Source of the DNA: Erigeron canadensis
Lineage: Eukaryota; Streptophyta; Magnoliopsida; Asterales; Asteraceae
DNA length: 64,000 nucleotides
Assembly: GCF_010389155.1 (NCBI RefSeq)
Contig: NC_057766.1
Location: forward strand, 33,241,516-33,305,515
Direction: 5' to 3'
Shown here: positions 57,470 through 64,000 of the stretch, piece after piece
Layout: each line of letters opens with the position of its first letter
Position numbering within the stretch: position 1 is the stretch's first letter
The notes under the pieces: model-generated
Database searches by the model: none
Told to the model about the DNA's origin: nothing
Seen by the model: the letters and a program-made list of their open reading frames with translations, nothing else
Translations under genes and position numbers: made by a program

Positions 57470-60400
57470 GCCTCACACCCGGATTTGAACTCAAAAAGAT
57501 TAAGGGGTGCTTGGTTAGGGGTATTTAGGGGTAAAGAATAGGTAATATAATGAATAATTGTGTTTGTTAGGGAAAAAAGTGGTTAATGAATACTAGAAAT
57601 GGGTAATGGATCATTATAGACTAATTTGGGGGTAATAACTATCATTACCCAATAAACAATGTTACATTGTTACTCCCCCATTTTGCCGTGATTTTCGTTC
57701 TAAAAGTGGTAACTACACCTAATATGGTTTCAAAAAAACAATATTATTCATTTGCCATAATTTGGAATACATACGCATTTTATATATCATTCCAGCACGT
57801 TCGGTGTACTAGTAAATTAGTAATACTAATTTATATATTAATTATTAATTATTATAGTTATAGTTATAAATATGCTATGTATGAATGATACATCGATATA
57901 TGAATATAACTAGCTAATCAACCCGGGTATTTTAAAAAAAGTTTCGTAAATACATACATTTAAATAGATTTCCGTTATGTATGTTTTATCTACATGAGAA
58001 TTTGATATGAGGACAAAGAAGAGGAAATATATGTAAAAATAAACACATCAACAAACACAATGCTATAAAATTTCTTAGTAGTGACCACAACTAAAAGTGA
58101 CCATGTAAATCCGTCATAGGAAATACAAACTTGTAACAAAAAACAACAGCATACAATTTAATGCAACTCATTCTCTCGTGGACTCAATTCCAACTTTAAG
58201 CCGTCTTATATCACACTCGTACCGTCATATTACCATTCCAATTTTCCAACCATATTCATCATAAAAAGACTTTTATGTATAAAATAACTATATTATAAAA
58301 CTCAACCAATGCGGTTCATCACAACGCCAAGTCAAAACTACAAATTTAATTTATATCAAAAACTCAAAGCATTAACCTCAAATCCACATTTAGAATTTGA
58401 TTGATGTAACTGGTTGTTGTCCCTACCCGGGGTGGGGGTTTACTTCACTCGTCTTCTACACTTCTAAAGACTACAACCTTCTTAGATATCTCTCGCTCCA
58501 CTGCATCATCTATTGTGAGTAGGTTTTTGTTTGCAGGGGTGAGTAGAGGCAGCTGTGGAAGCTGAAGATGAGGGTGTTCAGCGATTTCGAATGTATATTT
58601 AGTTAGCTAAGGGTATGACTTCTGCAAACACATTCTCCCATCCTGGGTAAATCTTAAAACATTAGCATCAACCAGAGTTATTTCTTCATCTTTATCTTGA
58701 TCACAACTCAAATCCAATTGTTGTCCGTCCGTATTTGCTACTACTGCTCTCACCCACCTTAACTTCAACCATTCGAATCTGATACATAATCACGCAATAT
58801 AATATCAAAAGGAGGACCCATAGTGAGAACAAATTTTCTATAACATCATATGAACTCAAATCAAAATATAGATGTTAAACTACCAGAAGATATATATATC
58901 TTCAAGTACTTAAATTCAAATTAATTTGCATAATTTCCATCATTATCATGAAGTTGATTCTTAACAGGTCATACTTAAACTAACATCAAAGAAATGTAAA
59001 CTATCTAAATTGATCTTTTACCCGAAAGTTGCACCACCAACATCATTGTGTGTCCAATTCTAGTGACCGGGCTAATGGCCATCTAAATATTCCATCTATC
59101 TCGTATTGTCATATTGATAACAGTGTTAACATGTTAACTGTGTAACACACAAAAAAGGGCTTTCTATTTATATGAAATTAAACACAAAATACTTAGTACT
59201 ATACAATAAACAGAATAAAAGTTGAATCCATTGTCTCAACTTACTATCCATGTGTCATATTTGAGATAAGTAATTATGTTGCTTCAAATCATACTAAAGC
59301 TTGTTCCATGTTGGTTCAGTTTTTGATGTTTTTCAGGTATGTTTTAAAGAAAAATGAACATATACACCTCCACCAATGGATAGTGGTTACATTGACTAAG
59401 CTCTATCCCTTAAAGCCAAAATATCCTACATAATCAAGTTGTTTAGACGGGCCAAACGGGTTAGTCTAAGTAGGCAGGAAATGTGTTGACAGGGAAGGGG
59501 TTAATATCACAAATCTTAAAATAAAAGTTGAGCGTTGAGGATAAAAAACTGTATATCAATTTTCAAGACCGACAAAGTATGAAATGAATAATATCTACTA
59601 TGGCTACCTGTTAGTTTCAAATTCACAATATAACTCAAAAAATCGGGAGTACAAATATGTTTTTAGATATACAAACTTCACATAACTAAAGAATAAAGAT
59701 CATATATATCTCAAATTTGAATACCACACAATATTGAACCCCTCAAAAAAGAGAGCGAGAGAAAAAAAAACTTAGCTTGGATATCGATTCCATCGAAAAT
59801 CATGTCTTCTTTAGATGTATAAAACAATAAAAAAAACCAATTAATCAGTATATCAAAGTATCAAACATTTAGTGTGCATCACATTATTTTTTATCAAACA
59901 AATATATGTGAAAATCAAATTAAAAAGGCAAAAAAAAAAAAAAAATCCAAACTAAAAGAATAATAATAATAATAAAAATAATACCATATATATATATACA
60001 TAAACTAAATAAATGATTTCTGAAATTATACATGAAACCCGGTATATATTCAGGACAAAAAAAATTGATCGAATAGCGAACAAAAAGACAACCAAATAGA
60101 AATTAACCAAGCATATTACTTACCTTTAATATAAAAACATATTACTTACCTTTAAATATAAATGGTTTTGGGATGCAGAATGTAGAAGTAGAAGATAAAA
60201 ATAGCCTATTAGGGTATAATCTTTTATTATTTTGCTTTTTTATTAATTTTAATTTTATTTTCTTAAACATAAGTTTTGACGGAATATTTGATAAGGAAGA
60301 GGGAGAGATTGCCATGTGGCAAACTTTTTTTAAAAGGTTTAAGTTAAGAACCTTGCTTTATTAGAGAGATAGATTAGAACTTTTAAATAAATAGTTATAG

Positions 60401-60575
60401 TTATTTTTACACTTATTAAATAGAATTCTATATATTTTATATGTCTGTACATTAAACTAATTTAACCAAACATCATTAATAGTAATGTAATACTCTTTGC
60501 ATTCCTTTGCATTCCTTAGCATTTCCTTTATCTTTTCCATTTCCATTCCCCTAATTAAACCAAAACTCTCAAAGT
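57470..60575. mobile_element. Insertion of about 3.1 kb in the promoter of ABCB copy C
   Basis: Defined by comparison with copies A and B. Its left part starts with GGGGTGCTTGGTTAGGGG (57507) and its right part ends with CCCCTAATTAAACCAAAACTC (about 60549-60569). The two are inverted-like ends of a common MITE/hAT-style pattern, with GGTAATATAATGAATAATTG and AATGTAATACTCTTTGC beside them. No transposase, no long open frame (73- and 63-codon frames only), no clear TSD. It may be one element or several insertions. Confidence 0.5.
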
Positions 60576-60727
60576 TTACCGAATATCAGTCCATACTTAC
60601 CTCATACATTCAATACATAAATACATTCACTACATTCTTTCACTTACCTTAAAATCTCCAATCTGTCATCTGCTCTTGTGTCTCTAATATATCTTTGAGT
60701 CAACTTTATAACTTTTATGAGTATAGG

Positions 60728-63147
60728 ATGAGTAAACAGGGAACAGATACAAATAGGAAGGCCAAGAATGGATCGTTACGATCGATTTTCATGCATGCTG
60801 ATGGTGCTGATATGGTCTTGATGACTCTTGGACTTTTAGGTGCGATCGCAGATGGAATTTCTACGCCAACTATGTTACTTATCACTAGTAAAATTATGAA
60901 TAGTATTGGTGATTCATCTTCTTTATCTATGGATACATTCATCGACCAAATAAACCAGGTCAATTTTACATACACACATATATATAGTATATAATTTAAG
61001 TCAAGTAAAGTTTAACCCAAGGAAAACAAGTCAATTCAAGTTTACATTTATTTTGGACAAGAAATTTAATTGGGTAATAAATATATGTTTACAGAATGCT
61101 GTATATCTTTGCTACATGGCTATTGGGATATGGGTTGCCTGTTTTCTAGGTAAGTTTTATACAGGATGTTCGATGCACAATTGTTTGTTACTATATTTGG
61201 TTTTTTCTCAGAAATGAAAATTCTGGGACTAAATTAAGCTATAAAAATAATGGACTATTTTAATGTGTAGAGGGATATTGTTGGGCAAGAACAGCAGAGA
61301 GGCAGACATCACGATTGAGATCAAGTTATTTGAAAGCAGTTTTAAGGCAAGAAGTAGCGTATTTCGATTTAAATGTCACAAGCACATCCGAGATAATTGC
61401 AAGTGTTTCTAGTGATAGCCTAGTTATTCAAGAATTTATCAGCGAAAAGGTACTTTTTTCGTTCTCTTAGTCTATTATTTCCGGCCAGTTAATAAGCATG
61501 ATTTTTTTTTGCAGGTGCCAATGTTTTTGATGAATATCTCAATATTTGTTGGGGCATATATTGTAGCATTTATATTGCTATGGAGGCTCGCAATTGTTGC
61601 GTTTCCATTTATTTTAGTTTTGGTTATACCCGGGTTAATTTATGGAAGGATTTTGATGAGCTTATCAAGAAAGATTAGGGAGGAGTATAACAAGGCTGGT
61701 AATGTGGCCGAACAGGCTATTTCTTCGATCAGGACAGTTTATTCGTTTGTGGGCGAACACAAGGCCATGACTGAGTACTCTGCTGCCCTTCAAGGGACTG
61801 TGAAGTTAGGTTTAAAGCAAGGATTGGCTAAAGGAGTGGCAATTGGAAGCAATGGTCTGGTTTTTGCCATATGGTCTTTCATGTCTTGGTACGGTAGTCG
61901 GTTGGTGATGTATCATGGAGCTAACGGAGGGACTGTGTTTGCTGTTGAGGTTGCCATCACCATCGGTGGACTGTAAGGTTTTCTGCTACCAATTATTAAT
62001 TATTAAACTTTTATAGAATAAGGAGACAAAATTTGTGCAATCAAGTCACATTTTTTGCCTATGTGAAATGAAAGCCGAACTAATGTCATATTTGACTAAA
62101 TTTTTGATATCCTTCTCAATTTGAGGTGATAGCTTATTCACGTGCTTATTTAGATTATGTATTGTCGTTTTCTAAACATGAGCTTTTTAAAGTATGTCTT
62201 AATACTTGACAACATAAGATTGAGGCTCATGAGGCTGAAGAGTTGGTAGACCTGAGCAAGCGATAAGGGTGTATGAGAAGTGAGAGGAATAAAACCGAAG
62301 TTGGTGGCCGTTCAAAAAAAGAAAAAAAAAAACCAAAGTTGGTGAATGATTTAGCATAACAGGGTCTGTTGGGCTGCTGGGAGACCGTTTCTATATATAG
62401 GTGAATTAGTGAGTCTTGAGGTTGAGTTTCTGGTTTGGAATCTTAGAGTTGGCAGAATTTTGATGTAATTAGTGTCACTGCTACTTGTTAGTTGTTTGGG
62501 ATATGTCCAAAAGACTAATAAGTAGAAGATTGTAAGATGAATGTTTGATATTAATATGTTTTTTTCACCTTAAAAAAAGTATTTCTTAGTAGTTTGATAA
62601 TGACAGATCACTCGGTTCTGGATTGTCTAATGTGAAGTACTTTTCCGATGCAATGGCTGCAAGCGAAAGCATAAGAGAAGTGATCAAAAGAGTTCCGGAA
62701 ATTGATTCAGAGAACATGGAAGGGAAGATATTACAAAAAGTATGTGGAGTAGTGGAATTTAAGAATGTAAGATTTGCTTACCCATCAAGGCCGGAATCAA
62801 GGATATTCAAAGACTTTAACTTACACGTTCCAGCGGGGATGACTGTGGCATTGGTTGGTGGGAGCGGGTCTGGTAAATCAACAGTGATTGCCTTGTTGCA
62901 GAGGTTTTATGATCCCCAAGGAGGTGATATTTGTATAGATGGGGTGAGGATTGATAAGCTTCAACTAAAATGGCTAAGATCGCAAATGGGATTGGTAAGT
63001 CAAGAGCCTACTCTATTCGCGACCACTATCAAAGAGAACATACTTTTTGGCAAGGAAGATGCAATTATGGAAGAAGTCACTGAAGCTGCAAAAGCTTCAA
63101 ATGCTCATAACTTCATCTCTCAATTGCCTCAGGCCTATGACACTCAG
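60728..63147 (+). CDS. ABCB-type transporter copy C, exons 1-5 (runs on past the window)
   Basis: Exons 60728-60958, 61095-61149, 61271-61449, 61515-61972 and 62607-63147 correspond one to one with copy A exons 1-5. The later four have identical lengths and exon 1 is two codons shorter. They encode TMD1 and the first half of NBD1 with Walker [11 protein letters not shown] start at 60728, the ATG equivalent to that of copy A, rather than an upstream in-frame ATG in the leader. No stop or frameshift is seen. Exon 6 (signature and Walker B) would lie past 64000: copy A has 890 bp of intron here and only 853 bp remain. The product should match copy A in role, with differences such as VEVAITIGG for VGAAIAIGG. 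Intron 4 carries extra sequence at about 62210-62560. Confidence 0.9.
62210..62560. other. Extra DNA in intron 4 of ABCB copy C
   Basis: Relative to intron 4 of copy A, a GA-rich block (TTGAGGCTCATGAGGCTGAAG near 62219) with an internal A run is added. Its end, 'AAGATTGTAAGATGAATG...', is reminiscent of a transcript 3' end, so it may be an inserted retroposed sequence. No TSD was identified. Confidence 0.35.
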
Positions 63148-64000
63148 GTATTTATTTCACCCTTCCTTCAACGTGAGAAAGTTAGGAAAAAAGAGTTCCA
63201 ATGTGGTTATTAATGATTGTATGTGTTGCACATACTTTATCACAACTTCATCTCTCAATTGCCTCAGGCCTATGTGTCATACTTGGACCATGGTAGTTTC
63301 TACATTCTAGAGTGAAAATGATGAAATGAGTTCCAATGAAGGAAAAAGTATTTAAAAAAACAGTACAACGTTAGATCCCTACATTGAAGTCAATTATGCC
63401 TCTCTCAACGATGATCTCTTCCTCATCTTGTCCTTATCAATCACATTAACGCTACATCACATCTTTCTTATTTAATATACACCCATGACACTGCACATAA
63501 TCACAAATATTACTAATATATCAATGACTAATTTTATATACTTTTCACGATGAATATATCTTTCTTTCCGCATGTTGCAATTGTCAACTCCAAAGAATAA
63601 TATATGATTATTTTACTTTGATTACACATAATGTAGAATTTTTTAAGAGCATTATTGAAGTATAATTTATCCTTTTTATAAAGCATTTTTGATGATGTAC
63701 CATCCTTGACCCTCCGAATTACGCATACTAATGATGAGCCGGAGCCTTCATTAAGGCAAAGGCCGGAAGATAAACACATTAAGCTCAGCCCATAGGCTCC
63801 GCCAGTTGGCTAGCAAAGGCTGCGTCAGCCCACAAACAAACAGTACAAATTAGAACGTGCACTAGTACGTACGACCTTGATGCAGAAATTTCGGAAAGAG
63901 AGAGAGAAGTAGTTCAATCAAAGCTGAAAATGTATATTAGCTCATGATCGGGTATTTAACAACCCAAAAACGGTTACAACGACTAATCAAAATATTACAA
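63148..64000. other. Intron 5 of copy C, with foreign sequence from about 63690
   Basis: Up to about 63680 the sequence matches intron 5 of copy A (TGCAATTGTCAACT, TTATTTTACT, AATGTAGAAT). Then the match ends and a GC-richer block begins (CCTTGACCCTCCGAATTACG, GCCGGAGCC, AGCCCATAGGCTCCGCC) that reaches the window edge. It is probably another insertion, so copy C's intron 5 may be large. The minus frame at 63534-63779 is not credible. Confidence 0.5.
63244..63274 (+). repeat. Duplicated 3' end of exon 5 inside intron 5 of copy C
   Basis: AACTTCATCTCTCAATTGCC and the following TCAGGCCTATG repeat the end of exon 5 (63109-63139), about 135 bp downstream. The second copy lacks the CACTCAG|GT donor, so it is unlikely to be used as an exon end. 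Confidence 0.8.

Overview
The window is AT-rich nuclear DNA from a flowering plant, probably a eudicot. Its genes have plant-type introns and plant relatives: an eEF1A-like gene with tef- and telo-box promoter motifs, a type I inositol polyphosphate 5-phosphatase, a SKP1-like gene, a DDX3-type RNA helicase and ABCB15-type transporters. Between them lies a dense layer of mobile DNA. I suspect Asteraceae from the look of the repeats, but nothing here proves the family.

Layout. 1-8 kb: a LINE remnant, a short SKP1-like gene (minus) and an eEF1A-like gene (minus, two coding exons, C-terminus cut short). 8-11 kb: a degenerate tandem-repeat element with a Helitron-like end, a tRNA-derived SINE and a TIR element with a 9-bp target duplication. 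11.7-14.1 kb (minus): the most unusual locus. A ribosome-inactivating-protein (rRNA N-glycosylase)-like domain is joined through a Gly/Ser/Pro-rich linker to a piece of a DDX3-type DEAD-box helicase, and the helicase C-terminal exons follow on the same strand. The helicase exons that should carry the DEAD box are missing. 16.5-19 kb (plus): a six-exon 5-phosphatase whose exon for the N-terminal catalytic motif seems absent, although the frame stays open. 19.2-24.5 kb: a young Ty1/copia retrotransposon broken by one frameshift and three stop codons.

25-47 kb holds almost no genes. It is a transposon landscape in which many boundaries can be set to the base from target-site duplications (TSDs). 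These include a 2.4-kb Mutator-like element (TSD ATAAATAAA), a PIF/Harbinger-like element (TSD TAA) split by a 3.0-kb LTR-type insertion (TSD ACATG) that itself carries a SINE, a 660-bp inverted twin of that PIF-like element that preserves the empty site, two hAT-like elements (8-bp TSDs), a fold-back Mutator-like MITE (TSD TTTACTAAA), a 320-bp tandem duplication and several Helitron-like termini.

48-64 kb (plus) is a tandem array of ABCB (P-glycoprotein/MDR) exporter genes. Copy A is intact: seven exons and 1247 residues by my splicing. Copy B is a roughly 1-kb remnant framed by direct repeats and broken by a 273-bp solo LTR. Copy C has intact exons 1-5 and runs off the window; its distal promoter is pushed about 3 kb away by an insertion.

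Exon joins, domain calls and element classes were made by eye from the sequence and from knowledge of the families. No database search or alignment program was run.
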